Below are positions 54,762 through 63,606 of a stretch of 64,000 nucleotides of DNA, piece after piece. The notes beneath the pieces are model-generated. The model was not told where the DNA came from. It saw only the letters and a list, made by a program, of their open reading frames with translations, and made no database searches. The DNA is from Chitinophaga horti (GTDB taxonomy: Bacteria > Bacteroidota > Bacteroidia > Chitinophagales > Chitinophagaceae): assembly GCF_022867795.2 (NCBI RefSeq), contig NZ_CP107006.1, positions 4,154,001 to 4,218,000 of the forward strand, written 5' to 3'. A program made the translations under genes and the position numbers. Positions within the stretch are counted from its first letter, which is position 1. Each line of letters opens with the position of its first letter.

Positions 54762-56270
54762 TCAAAACTTTTTTATGTATTGCCGCAAATCGGCATTCAC
54801 ATCGATCTTTGGCTCCCGCAGCAAATACACGGTGGTACCGTATTCCAGCGAATGTGGATTAGTGACCGAGCCTATCTTCTCCATACTACCGTAACTCAAT
54901 GCATCCTCAGCAGCATCGGCGTCAGACCCTTTCTCCCGAACGCGAATCTTTGTTTTGATAGGCACATCGAGGTTAAGCCAGTTTGCGTAATCGGCACTGA
55001 AGGATGCGGCGCCGATATTACCGAATGCCGAGTAATAATTGACGGCACCAGCTTCGCCGTAGTTGTCGCACAGGATCAATAAATGTTTTTTATCGGGCAC
55101 GAGTCGATAGGCACTATCCACGATAGTGGCCAGTTCCCGCCAGCCGGTCATATCCGCATAATCCTGGGGCAGGGCGTGATCCTTACCATCATTCCATTTT
55201 AGTAATCCCACGCGCCGAAACTGCTCCTGGCGCGCCATGATCTGCTCCGGGGAATACACCGGCATAATCAGCGGCAGCAAAAAACTGAAAGAGCCGATCA
55301 CCAATACCACTAATGTTACACGAAGCCAAAGGCGTTTCGCCACCTGCGACAGGTAAACGCTACCAAAGGCCAGCAGCACAGGATACAGGCCCAATGCATA
55401 ATAATCCTTGGCGTTAAAAAAGCTGAAGAGCAGCATGGTCGCGACGTAGGTAATCAACACCCATAAATGCTGGCGTTCGATCGAAAGGCGAATGAAAGCG
55501 GCGATTATCACGAACATGCAGCAGATAAAAAACAATAACTGGTGAATGAAAAAATCGGCGCGGTTGACGTGCACCAGCTGTGTATCGTGTAGCTCTTTCA
55601 TGTGGATTAACACAGGGAAGTGATGCACGACCTGCCAGATAAGATTTGGCGAAACGATCACCAGCATCAGTAACAGGGCGAAATAAAAATGCCTGTCCGC
55701 AAATATCTTCCGTTTCGCCGTGAGCACCAATGCCGGCAGCAAACCCAAAAACAGGAACAGGATATTATATTTATTCAGGATTCCGCATCCTGCCCAAAGT
55801 GCCAGCCAATAAAGCGGGGTGGCCTTGCCGGTTTGAAAATACACTAACAGGTAATAGAACACGGCGGTCCAGGCGAGTACGTCGAAGGAGTTAGGTTGAT
55901 ACAGGGTGTTCAGCCGCAGGTAGGCGGAACAAAGGCAGCTGACGGCGACGAGCAGTTTGGCATACAGGTTGCCGCCCAGCAGATGCACCATCTTCCAGCT
56001 AAAGAAAATAGTCGCAGCACCGAACAGCGCGGGAAAGAAACGCACCCAAAACTCGGAATTACCCAGCCATTTGATCAATAATGAAACAAAGGCCGTGAAG
56101 GGCGGAACGGATACGTATCCGGCTGCCAGGTGGTTGGCCTGGTCCAGGTGAAGGAATTCGTCGCGGTGCAATTCGTATACGTCGTTCACCAGCAGAAAAC
56201 TCAAAACGATCTTCAAAACGAGGAAGAAAACGAGCAGGCCGCTTTCGCGATTGAGGTTGACTTGTGCCAT
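54762..56270 (-). CDS. PMT/ArnT-type (GT39/GT83-like) membrane glycosyltransferase
   Basis: 502 residues with about ten membrane helices in the first two thirds. The first periplasmic loop carries the acidic pair Asp37-Glu38 in YELHRDEFLHLDQA, the catalytic/metal motif of dolichyl- or undecaprenyl-phosphate-sugar transferases of the PMT/ArnT superfamily. The soluble C-terminus (LLILCDNYGEAGAVNYYSAF) is the usual extracytoplasmic tail. It transfers a lipid-linked sugar to lipid A, protein or another envelope acceptor; which one cannot be read. It is divergent from the UDG gene across 42 bp. Confidence 0.9.
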   Translation of the reverse strand: MAQVNLNRESGLLVFFLVLKIVLSFLLVNDVYELHRDEFLHLDQANHLAAGYVSVPPFTAFVSLLIKWLGNSEFWVRFFPALFGAATIFFSWKMVHLLGGNLYAKLLVAVSCLCSAYLRLNTLYQPNSFDVLAWTAVFYYLLVYFQTGKATPLYWLALWAGCGILNKYNILFLFLGLLPALVLTAKRKIFADRHFYFALLLMLVIVSPNLIWQVVHHFPVLIHMKELHDTQLVHVNRADFFIHQLLFFICCMFVIIAAFIRLSIERQHLWVLITYVATMLLFSFFNAKDYYALGLYPVLLAFGSVYLSQVAKRLWLRVTLVVLVIGSFSFLLPLIMPVYSPEQIMARQEQFRRVGLLKWNDGKDHALPQDYADMTGWRELATIVDSAYRLVPDKKHLLILCDNYGEAGAVNYYSAFGNIGAASFSADYANWLNLDVPIKTKIRVREKGSDADAAEDALSYGSMEKIGSVTNPHSLEYGTTVYLLREPKIDVNADLRQYIKKF

Positions 56271-56312
56271 TGGAATTGATTAGTCTCTATTAAGATAGTA
56301 TTTTTATAGCCC

Positions 56313-57017
56313 ATGAAAAAGCAAACATTCGCCGAACAGGTTATTGCGTTCAATCGCCACCTGCAGTACAATGGCTCGCTGCCGCCGGGCATCCGGATTA
56401 TGAACCCCTTCCGCGAGCAGCCGCAGGTGATGGACATTATGCAGCAATTCTACCGCAAATACTACAGCGATCAACATCCACGGCGGATGATCATGGGCAT
56501 CAACCCAGGCCGCCTCGGTTCGGGGGCGACCGGCATACCGTTTACGGATACGAAAAGGTTGGCCGAGGTGGTAGGCATTCACATAGAAGGATTAAAAACG
56601 CATGAACCGTCTTCCGTGTTCGTGTATGATGTGATTGCCGCTTACGGGGGGCCTGAGGCTTTCTACCGGGACTTCTACTTCGCGTCGGTATCGCCACTGG
56701 GGTTTACATCGGTGCAGGCGGACGGCTCAGAAATCAATTACAATTATTACGACAGCAAGGCGCTCACGAACGCGGTATATGAGTTCATGGTGAGCAGCAT
56801 CCGCCAGCAGTTAGAATTTGGGATCGATACGCGGGTGTGCTATTGTTTTGGTACTGGCAAGAATGCGGCATTTCTTTCTAAACTGAATGAGCAGGAACGT
56901 TTTTTTGATAAGATCGTTCCGCTCGAGCATCCACGATATGTGATGCAGTATAAATTGAAGCGGAAGCAAGAGTACATTGATAAATACCTGGAGGCTTTCG
57001 AAGCGTACAGCTCATAA
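56313..57017 (+). CDS. SMUG2-like uracil-DNA glycosylase family protein (DUF4918)
   Basis: 234 residues. The motif GINPGRLGSG followed by GIPFTDTKRL matches the uracil-DNA glycosylase superfamily first motif (catalytic Asn in GxNP) as found in SMUG2/DUF4918 proteins; the second motif is LEHPRYVMQYK (H-P-R). It should excise uracil or a related damaged base from DNA in the cytoplasm. Length is normal for the group. Together with exonuclease III elsewhere in the window it would serve base-excision repair, but they are not in one operon. Confidence 0.88.
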   Translation: MKKQTFAEQVIAFNRHLQYNGSLPPGIRIMNPFREQPQVMDIMQQFYRKYYSDQHPRRMIMGINPGRLGSGATGIPFTDTKRLAEVVGIHIEGLKTHEPSSVFVYDVIAAYGGPEAFYRDFYFASVSPLGFTSVQADGSEINYNYYDSKALTNAVYEFMVSSIRQQLEFGIDTRVCYCFGTGKNAAFLSKLNEQERFFDKIVPLEHPRYVMQYKLKRKQEYIDKYLEAFEAYSS

Positions 57018-57089
57018 GAATGAGCAGTCAAGTGTCTTTACCAAAGTAAAAGCTTTCGGGAACTGGTCCGTCTGCATCCGAATAAAATA

Positions 57090-57117
57090 GGGCTGACCAT
57101 TACTTTCTGGCCAGCCC
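57090..57117. terminator. Bidirectional terminator hairpin between convergent genes
   Basis: GGGCTGACCA (57090-57099) pairs with TGGCCAGCCC (57108-57117), nine of ten positions. On the minus strand the tail is TATTTTATT, suiting the metallopeptidase gene (stop 57160); on the plus strand a T-rich stretch follows after ~10 bases, suiting the UDG gene (stop 57017). Confidence 0.7.
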
Positions 57118-57159
57118 CATTTCAGTTATTTTTTGCTTTGATACAGCTTCTGACTGATA

Positions 57160-57867
57160 TTATATCACCGGATTGGCAGCATAAGCGCTCCACAATTCCT
57201 TCACATCTTTACCTGTCCACTCTTTCCAGATACCATCGTTGTATTTGCCTTCACGCATGGCTTCATTCAGTTTTACGACGAAACCAGGCGTTACGTTCTT
57301 TTCTATCCAGGCGAAGAAACGAGCGGTAATACGGTAGGCATTATCGTAGTTCTGGCTGGCAGAAAAAGGGGTCAGCTTCCAACCGGCACCGGCATTGTCT
57401 ACGCCCATCGTGTAACGAACGTAATCCGCAATACCCTCGGTTACCCAACCCGGGCCGCCGCGGCGGTAAGACTGTACAATATGCATTGCTTCGTGCGTTA
57501 CCACGTCGATGTCGCCGGGATGTTTATCGAACCAGGCCGGATTGTAACGGATGATGGAACCGGCCGTAGCAGCCACGCCGTCATATGCAGGATCTACCAA
57601 AAAGATCACTTTCTTACGGGTGTTAGGGTTGTAGGTTTTCGCCTGCACAGGGTACACGGTAAAGAACGTCTCGATCATTCTTTGTTTAAGGGTATCGGAA
57701 AAACCCTCTTTCTTATTGATGAAGATGAGGGTGTACTCGCCACGGGTGATAGAGTCTTTGGAAACAATACCTTCCGTACCAATGTAATTCCAGTCGTTCC
57801 TTCTTTCCTGTGCGTTAGCTGCAAAGGCAGCTACGGTCGCGAGTATGCAGAATAATACTTTTTTCAT
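57160..57867 (-). CDS. Secreted metallopeptidase of the basic secretory protein family
   Basis: 235 residues. Signal peptide to AAFAANAQ (~20). The zinc motif HEAMH (residues 125-129) lies in DVVTHEAMHIVQSY, followed by GPGWVTEGIADYVRYTMG, the second conserved block (E144) of the plant/bacterial 'basic secretory protein' peptidases (PF04450 type). The C-terminus continues with FFAWIEKNVTPGFV. It probably hydrolyses peptide bonds outside the inner membrane. It starts 5 bp after the GH92 stop, so it is co-transcribed with the mannosidase, which fits joint attack on glycoproteins (inference). Confidence 0.9.
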   Translation of the reverse strand: MKKVLFCILATVAAFAANAQERRNDWNYIGTEGIVSKDSITRGEYTLIFINKKEGFSDTLKQRMIETFFTVYPVQAKTYNPNTRKKVIFLVDPAYDGVAATAGSIIRYNPAWFDKHPGDIDVVTHEAMHIVQSYRRGGPGWVTEGIADYVRYTMGVDNAGAGWKLTPFSASQNYDNAYRITARFFAWIEKNVTPGFVVKLNEAMREGKYNDGIWKEWTGKDVKELWSAYAANPVI

Positions 57868-57872
57868 ATTGA

Positions 57873-60155
57873 CTATTTATTTACAGAGAATGAATAAGGA
57901 TAAGCAGCTTTAGTAGTACCACGCGTTTTTTCAGGCGTAGCGCTCATGTTTACGTTCATTTTACCACCGGCCATCACGTCGAAGTGGCTGATCCAGTTTT
58001 TGTCCAACGCTTTACCATTGAACTGAACGGCTTTCACGTAACGATTTTGCTCACTGTTGGCAGGTGCCGTAATGGTGAACGTTTTACCGTTCTCCAGGTG
58101 TAGCGTAGCCTTTTTGAACAATGGTGCGCCTAACACATACTGGTCTGTACCCGGACAAACAGGATAGAAGCCGAGTGCGGAGAACACATACCAGGCGGAT
58201 GTTTGCCCGTTGTCTTCATCGCCGCAATAGCCGTCTGGTGTGGCTTTATACAGGCGATTCATTACCTCGCGTACCCAGTACTGCGTTTTCCAGGGTTCGC
58301 CGGCGTAGTTATACAGGTAAATCATGTGCTGGATGGGCTGGTTACCGTGTGCGTACTGCCCCATGTTAGCGATCTGCATTTCGCGGATCTCGTGAATTAC
58401 GCCACCATAGTAGCTATCATCAAAATCGGGCGCCATGATGAATACGGAATCGAGCATACGTACGAAAGACTCGCGGCCACCCATGAGGTCTTGCAGACCT
58501 TGAATGTCGTGGAACACTGACCAGGTGTAGTGCCAGCTGTTACCTTCTGTAAATGCATCACCCCATTTCAGCGGGTTGAAAGGTGCCTGGAACTTACCAT
58601 CTTCGTTTTTACCACGCATCAGTTTTGTTTCCGGGTCGAAGAGGTTACGGTAGTTCTGGCAACGTTTGGCGTAAGTCTCAATTTCGGCTGCCGGGCGTTT
58701 CAGCGCAATCGCCAGCTTCCAGATGGTGAAGTCATCGTAAGCATATTCCAGCGTACGGGCGGCATTTTCATTTATACCTACGTTGTAAGGCACATAACCA
58801 AGCGTCGTGTAATACTTCGCTCCCCTCCTGCCTACCGCATCAATAGGGCCTTCATTGTTGGCGCCTTTGATCATGGCTTCGTACAGCGTTTCGATGTCGT
58901 AACCACGCAAGCCTTTCAGGTACGCATCAGCCACTACAGAAGCGGAGTTGTTGCCCACCATGATGTTCTGGTAGCCAGGGTTCGACCACTCAGGCAGCCA
59001 GCCGCCTTCTTTGTAATCGTTGATCAGGCCTTCCTGCATTTCTTTATTGATGGATGGGAATACCAGGTTCAGGAAAGGGTATTGCGCACGGAACGTATCC
59101 CAGAAGCCAGTGCCGGCAAACATATAACCAGGTGTTACTTTACCGGTGTAAGGGCTGTAATGCACGATGTTACCTTTCGCATCTTTTTCATATAATTTTA
59201 ATGGGAAGAAAAGCATGCGGTACAGCGCAGAGTAGAAAGTACGTACCTGGTCCACGGTACCACCTTCCACCGCAATTTTGCCCAGGGTCTTATTCCAGGT
59301 ATCTTTTGCTTTGTTCTTTACGGTTTCGAAATTATCATTACCAATCTCCTTCAGGTTGGTTTCTGCCTGTTCAAAACTGATGAATGACGATGCCACTTTC
59401 GCGTGCACCTGTTCACCATTGGCCGTTTTGAAACCTACTACAGCACCGGTATGGTTGCCCGTTTGCTCAGGATTCTTTTCTTCTTTACCATCTTTCCATG
59501 CGAAAGACTGATCAAAATCTTTATCGAAGATGATCACGAAGTAGTTACGGAAATTTTTGGTAACGCCGCCACTGTTACGGGTGCTATAGCCAATTACTTT
59601 TCTTTCTGAAGGAATTACTTTGATGTAGGAGCCACGATCGAAAGCATCAACCACTACATATGCCTTATCCGTTTTAGGAAAGGTGAAGCGGAAGGATGCA
59701 GCGCGCTCAGTAGGCGTTAATTCTGCCGTTACGTTATGGTCGGCCAGGTAAACGCTATAGTAATAAGGCTTTACAACTTCTGCTTTGTGTGAAAACCAGC
59801 TGGCGCGCTCTTTCTCATTAAACTTGGGTGCGCCGGTAACGGGCATGAGCGAAAACATTCCGTAATCGTTCATCCACGGAGAAGGCTGGTGTGTTTGTTT
59901 TAACCCACGGATTCTACTGGAGCCATAAGTGTACTGCCAGCCGTCACCCATACCGCCCGTTTGCGGCGTCCAGAAGTTCATTCCCCATGGCAGGGCAATG
60001 CTGGGATAGGTGTTACCGTTGGACAATTCTCCACGGGAGTCGGTGCCCATGAGCGGGTTCACCCACTCTGCCGGGTCTGTTACCGGCCCCTGCACGTACT
60101 GCGCGGAAGCTTTGATGGACATTAACGCGAATGCCGCTACTATTAGTTTCTTCAT
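57873..60155 (-). CDS. GH92-family alpha-mannosidase
   Basis: 760 residues from the ATG at 60155, which starts the signal peptide (MKKLIVAAFALMSIKASAQ); a 13-codon upstream extension is unlikely. GH92 hallmarks: VNPLMGTDSRGELSNGNTYP, PWGMNFWTPQTGG, FWDTFRAQYPFLNLV, and GYCGDEDNGQTSAWYVFSAL with the catalytic acidic residues, then GFYPVCPGTDQYVLG. GH92 enzymes are Ca2+-dependent inverting exo-alpha-mannosidases acting on N-glycans or yeast mannan. It is exported and probably periplasmic. It is the first gene of a two-gene operon with the metallopeptidase. Confidence 0.96.
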   Translation of the reverse strand: MKKLIVAAFALMSIKASAQYVQGPVTDPAEWVNPLMGTDSRGELSNGNTYPSIALPWGMNFWTPQTGGMGDGWQYTYGSSRIRGLKQTHQPSPWMNDYGMFSLMPVTGAPKFNEKERASWFSHKAEVVKPYYYSVYLADHNVTAELTPTERAASFRFTFPKTDKAYVVVDAFDRGSYIKVIPSERKVIGYSTRNSGGVTKNFRNYFVIIFDKDFDQSFAWKDGKEEKNPEQTGNHTGAVVGFKTANGEQVHAKVASSFISFEQAETNLKEIGNDNFETVKNKAKDTWNKTLGKIAVEGGTVDQVRTFYSALYRMLFFPLKLYEKDAKGNIVHYSPYTGKVTPGYMFAGTGFWDTFRAQYPFLNLVFPSINKEMQEGLINDYKEGGWLPEWSNPGYQNIMVGNNSASVVADAYLKGLRGYDIETLYEAMIKGANNEGPIDAVGRRGAKYYTTLGYVPYNVGINENAARTLEYAYDDFTIWKLAIALKRPAAEIETYAKRCQNYRNLFDPETKLMRGKNEDGKFQAPFNPLKWGDAFTEGNSWHYTWSVFHDIQGLQDLMGGRESFVRMLDSVFIMAPDFDDSYYGGVIHEIREMQIANMGQYAHGNQPIQHMIYLYNYAGEPWKTQYWVREVMNRLYKATPDGYCGDEDNGQTSAWYVFSALGFYPVCPGTDQYVLGAPLFKKATLHLENGKTFTITAPANSEQNRYVKAVQFNGKALDKNWISHFDVMAGGKMNVNMSATPEKTRGTTKAAYPYSFSVNK

Positions 60156-60259
60156 ACTTTTGGCTGCCTCCCGGCTTTTTACAGGCCAGGGCACTATTTT
60201 GCTTTTGATAAAATGTTGAATGATAAAGACACGCTTACTCTAAAGCCCTATTCCTGCTA

Positions 60260-60290
60260 TTGCTGAATCGGTTTTGCTATTGTTCAGCAA
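60260..60290. promoter_or_regulatory. Inverted repeat upstream of GH92, possible operator
   Basis: TTGCTGAA (60260-60267) and TTCAGCAA (60283-60290) are perfect inverted copies 15 bp apart. In addition TGCTATTG occurs at 60255-60262 and 60275-60282, a direct repeat with a 20-bp period. The site lies ~105 bp upstream of the mannosidase start. Confidence 0.4.
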
Positions 60291-60457
60291 GATACACATA
60301 ACTGCCTGTTTTCAAAGCCCCCTATCCCCCCACTTTTTACGGCCGCCCGGCGGCAAATGCAGCATCGGCGGGGAAACGGGCACTGGTAAATGTTTAGCGG
60401 CTTTTATATGATTGGCAAATATCCTTTATGGATGCAACCCAATTCCCGCTAAAAGCA

Positions 60458-60479
60458 AGGGCGCAGTGACCTGCGCCCT
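60458..60479. terminator. GC-rich hairpin in the GH92/kinase gap
   Basis: AGGGCGCAG (60458-60466) and CTGCGCCCT (60471-60479) form a perfect 9-bp stem with loop TGAC. There is no adjacent U-run, and no gene ends here. It could be part of a structured small RNA or a terminator for an unannotated transcript. Confidence 0.4.
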
Positions 60480-60836
60480 CCACAGCTGAACGCTGCCGCC
60501 CTTTCTATTAATAACCAAATCATATGAATCATTACAGATGCCGTTAGCCGTGTTGTAGCTAACGAACTTCTTACATATAAAGATGATGGACCAGGTAGTT
60601 GCTTCAGGCCCGGAACAGGGGTTGGGCAGCAGGCGCAGCTGATTACCGCTACGCCCCCACCCGTTGTTCAGGCTGATTTTATAATTAGATTGTTATTGCG
60701 TATTTGTTCCGGACCTAAAATTAATAAGGGTTTTAGCGGCAAGCTGTTAACGGACCTCAAACACATTGTTAACGAATATTAAATGGCGGTAAAATAGTAT
60801 TACACTACGGTAAGAATATCTATCTTCAACGCCGGT

Positions 60837-62273
60837 ATGCTTAATTTACGCTCTCCCATCGTTGTGCATGCGTTAATCGCGATTACCAGTTTCCTGGTAT
60901 TATCTTCGGTTTTGTTCTTCCTGCTCTATAATACTTACGAGCTTAAAAACCAGCACTATTACCTGGCGGAGAAGAAGTCGATCGAGGAAGAATATGGCCG
61001 CAACGTGCGGGACGACAAACTGTTTCCCGGCGGCGCGCACATCATCGAAAGCTACGTCATACCTCACATGCTCGAACTGGAGCAACAGTATCACACCAAC
61101 CCTAAAGGTTTTAATGAACTGCGCCAACGGTTGATGGACAGCATTTTCGCCGCACTTAAGAAGGCCAACTCCGTCGACAGCATCCTGGAACAGGCCAGTC
61201 AGAAGTACCAGCTGCGCCGCGACTTATCATATGCACTCACCTTCCAGGTGCTGAATGTCAACTTCCGCAACAGCGAGAAAGGAATTACACTTTTTAATAT
61301 CCGCGAACAAAATCCGTTGATCAAATCGGTGCCGCTAATGCAGGACGGTGCCCTGGTCGGCGGTACGCTGCAGGAGCGTAACAAGCAGAATCAGATTACC
61401 AACCTGACGGTGAGTTCGGGCGGCGATTATACCTATACGATTGTATACAGCCTCCATGTAGATACGGCCAACCGTAAAGTAGCCATCTTAAGGTTGATGT
61501 TGCCAAACCTGCTGCTGTCGCTATTTTCTATATTGGCGGTGGTAACGATTTACTTTATCACTTTCCGCAACTGGCAAAAACAAAAGAAGCTGTCCGAAAT
61601 GAAGTCGGATTTCATTAACAGCATTACGCACGAATTTCACACGCCTTTATCAGCGATTTTTGTCGCGAATAAGAGTTTGCGTAACGAGCGCATTATCGCC
61701 AACCAGCAAAACATTCCGGCGCTTACAGATGTCATCCAGCGGCAGGCGGAGCGTTTGAAACACCTGATCGGTCAAGTATTGAATATTACCACGTTGGGGC
61801 AAATACCGCTTAACGCCAAACCGCATTCACTACACGCTTTGCTGGAAGAAATTATGCTGGACTACCGGCTGAAGGTGGCAGGCAGCAATATCCACCTGAC
61901 TTTTATTAAAGAAGCTACGCGCGATGCAGCCATGGTGGACCAGTTCTGGTTCACTACGCTTATGCTTAACATGCTCGATAACGGCGTGAAATACAATACA
62001 CAGTCCGAGAAATTGCTGACCGTTAAAACCACTTCCGATAAAAAGTATTGCTACATCAGCATTGCCGACAATGGCATTGGTATGAACAAGGAAACGCGGG
62101 AACGGGTCTTCGAAAAATTCTACCGCAGCATCAAAAACAACAACCAACAAATTAAAGGATTGGGACTGGGTTTATATTACGCTAAACAAGCTGCAGACGC
62201 GCATCAATGGAAAATAAACGTGCAAAGCACGCCGGGCGAAGGCAGCATGTTTATCATCACCATCCCTTTATAA
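60837..62273 (+). CDS. Membrane sensor histidine kinase
   Basis: 478 residues: membrane helix 1 (IVVHALIAITSFLVLSSVLF, ~9-30), a periplasmic sensor region (~35-218), helix 2 (LLLSLFSILAVVTIYFITF, ~225-245), HisKA with SDFINSITHEFHTPLSAIF (His-Glu-Phe-His-Thr-Pro instead of the usual HELRTP), HATPase N box MLNMLDNGVKYN, G1 ADNGIGM and G2 KGLGLGLYYAKQA. It pairs with the OmpR-type regulator 9 bp downstream. This resembles the RprX/RprY-like systems of Bacteroidota. The stimulus is unknown. Confidence 0.94.
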   Translation: MLNLRSPIVVHALIAITSFLVLSSVLFFLLYNTYELKNQHYYLAEKKSIEEEYGRNVRDDKLFPGGAHIIESYVIPHMLELEQQYHTNPKGFNELRQRLMDSIFAALKKANSVDSILEQASQKYQLRRDLSYALTFQVLNVNFRNSEKGITLFNIREQNPLIKSVPLMQDGALVGGTLQERNKQNQITNLTVSSGGDYTYTIVYSLHVDTANRKVAILRLMLPNLLLSLFSILAVVTIYFITFRNWQKQKKLSEMKSDFINSITHEFHTPLSAIFVANKSLRNERIIANQQNIPALTDVIQRQAERLKHLIGQVLNITTLGQIPLNAKPHSLHALLEEIMLDYRLKVAGSNIHLTFIKEATRDAAMVDQFWFTTLMLNMLDNGVKYNTQSEKLLTVKTTSDKKYCYISIADNGIGMNKETRERVFEKFYRSIKNNNQQIKGLGLGLYYAKQAADAHQWKINVQSTPGEGSMFIITIPL

Positions 62274-62282
62274 ATTGTGATC

Positions 62283-62990
62283 ATGAAACCGAAGATATTA
62301 CTGATAGAAGATGAAACGGACCTGGGCAATGTAGTGCGCCAATACCTGGAGATCATGGATTTTGAGGTCACCTGGTACCAGTCGAGCGTAAAAGCATTGC
62401 AACACTTTCAGGCCGATCCACAGTTGTATCACATCCTGCTCATCGACGTGTCTATTCCCGATATGGACGGATTTACGCTGGCGCAGGAAGTGGTGAAGAT
62501 CAACGAATATGTCCCCTTCCTGTTCCTCACCGCCCGCAACGAGCGCTCCGACCGGCTTTTCGGTCTCAAGATCGGCGCGGACGATTATGTGACCAAACCC
62601 TTCGACATTGACGAACTGGTATTACGCATACGCAACATTCTCAAACGCAACCAGCATACGCCGGCCGACTTATCCAGCCGCAACTTTATTGAGCGCGGCG
62701 ATGTGAAGTTTTATAAAGATTCGTTCAAGCTGTATATCGGTTCTCATAAGGAAATCACCCTTACGCCCAGGGAGGCGGAGCTGCTCGATTTTTTATTCCG
62801 GAACGAGCATCGCATCCTCAAACGCGAAGATATTTTAAAGCAGCTCTGGGGCGACAACGACTATTTCCTCGGCCGCAGCCTCGACGTGTTTGTATCCCGC
62901 CTGCGCAAACACCTTTCAAAGTCGGGCATGGTGAGTATCGACAATGTATATGGGGTAGGGTTCATTTTCAACGTGAAAGGCAAATCGTAA
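62283..62990 (+). CDS. OmpR/RprY-type response regulator
   Basis: 235 residues from the ATG at 62283; a GTG six bases earlier is in frame and also possible. The receiver has EDETD near the N-terminus, acceptor Asp in ILLIDVSIPDMDG (~residue 55), Thr in LFLTARN and Lys in YVTKPFD. The winged-helix output domain follows (EITLTPREAELLDFLFRNE ... DNDYFLGRSLDVFVSRLRK). It is phosphorylated by the kinase encoded 9 bp upstream, and activates or represses unknown promoters. Confidence 0.94.
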   Translation: MKPKILLIEDETDLGNVVRQYLEIMDFEVTWYQSSVKALQHFQADPQLYHILLIDVSIPDMDGFTLAQEVVKINEYVPFLFLTARNERSDRLFGLKIGADDYVTKPFDIDELVLRIRNILKRNQHTPADLSSRNFIERGDVKFYKDSFKLYIGSHKEITLTPREAELLDFLFRNEHRILKREDILKQLWGDNDYFLGRSLDVFVSRLRKHLSKSGMVSIDNVYGVGFIFNVKGKS

Positions 62991-63109
62991 ATCTTCTTTT
63001 TATCCATCTCTATCACCCTCTTCAGCCGCCGTTGTGTCACTCACTTCAGCGGCAACGCGCTTTTCAGCAGTTATCAATTTCATCAATGTGCACATAACAG
63101 CAATCAATA

Positions 63110-63138
63110 TTTGCGTAAGCAAAAAGCATCTACTTTAG
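63110..63138 (+). promoter_or_regulatory. Putative promoter of trxA
   Basis: TTTG (63110-63113), a 17-bp spacer and TACTTTAG (63131-63138) fit the Bacteroidota -33/-7 pattern with one mismatch. The expected start is ~63145, 13 bp before the ATG at 63158. Confidence 0.5.
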
Positions 63139-63157
63139 CGTCATAATTCCAAAACAT

Positions 63158-63475
63158 ATGGCACTCACATTCACCGACCAGAATTTTGCAGCTGAAGTAC
63201 TGCAGTCAGATAAATTAAGCGTAGTAGATTTCACCGCCGCCTGGTGCGGTCCGTGCCGCGCGCTGGGCACTATCATTAACGACCTGTCGGACTCATACGC
63301 AGGCAAGGTAAACATCGGCAAGCTGGATGTTGATACCAACCCCGAAGTATCGGTGAACTTTGGCGTCACCAATCTGCCTACCGTGTTATTTATCAAAGGT
63401 GGTAAAGTGGTGGACAAACAGGTAGGCGCAGTACCTAAATCCGTACTGGAAAAGAAGATCCAGGCAAACCTGTAA
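63158..63475 (+). CDS. trxA: Thioredoxin
   Basis: 105 residues, full length for a cytosolic thioredoxin with no signal peptide. The active site is AAWCGPCRAL (Cys30 and Cys33), preceded by the SVVDFTA strand. The later cis-Pro is in VTNLPTVLFIKGG. It reduces protein disulfides using thioredoxin reductase (not in the window). It is a single gene with a promoter at 63110-63138. Confidence 0.96.
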   Translation: MALTFTDQNFAAEVLQSDKLSVVDFTAAWCGPCRALGTIINDLSDSYAGKVNIGKLDVDTNPEVSVNFGVTNLPTVLFIKGGKVVDKQVGAVPKSVLEKKIQANL

Positions 63476-63549
63476 CAGAACATCCAGGCAGGCGAAACAT
63501 AGCAAAACATAGAAAAGAAGATAAGATTTAAAGCCGCCGGCCTTGTTCA

Positions 63550-63584
63550 TAAAAAAAGCCGCTTCGTTTACACGGAGCGGCTTT
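63550..63584 (-). terminator. Rho-independent terminator of the ABC permease gene
   Basis: Bases 63555-63566 pair with 63573-63584 over 12 positions with one wobble. On the minus strand the stem is followed by a T-run (complement of A 63551-63557). It lies 22 bp after the stop of the minus-strand permease at 63607, and may also stop trxA transcription from the left. Confidence 0.8.
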
Positions 63585-63606
63585 ATCATTTAAGAATGGC
63601 GGAATC

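Larger units (their letters stand above)
60156..60836. other. 681-bp gap with several inverted repeats
   Basis: No gene is recognised between the divergent GH92 and sensor-kinase genes. It holds three hairpin-capable pairs: 60260-60290, 60458-60479 and 60542-60564 (CGTTAGC/GCTAACG). It may contain a small RNA or operator cluster, but there is no decisive evidence. Confidence 0.5.

Noticed and set aside
54594-54762. tRNA-Asp as an integration site for an island
   Set aside because: The tRNA is complete, with its own terminator, and no integrase, direct repeat of its 3' end or composition change is seen beside it.
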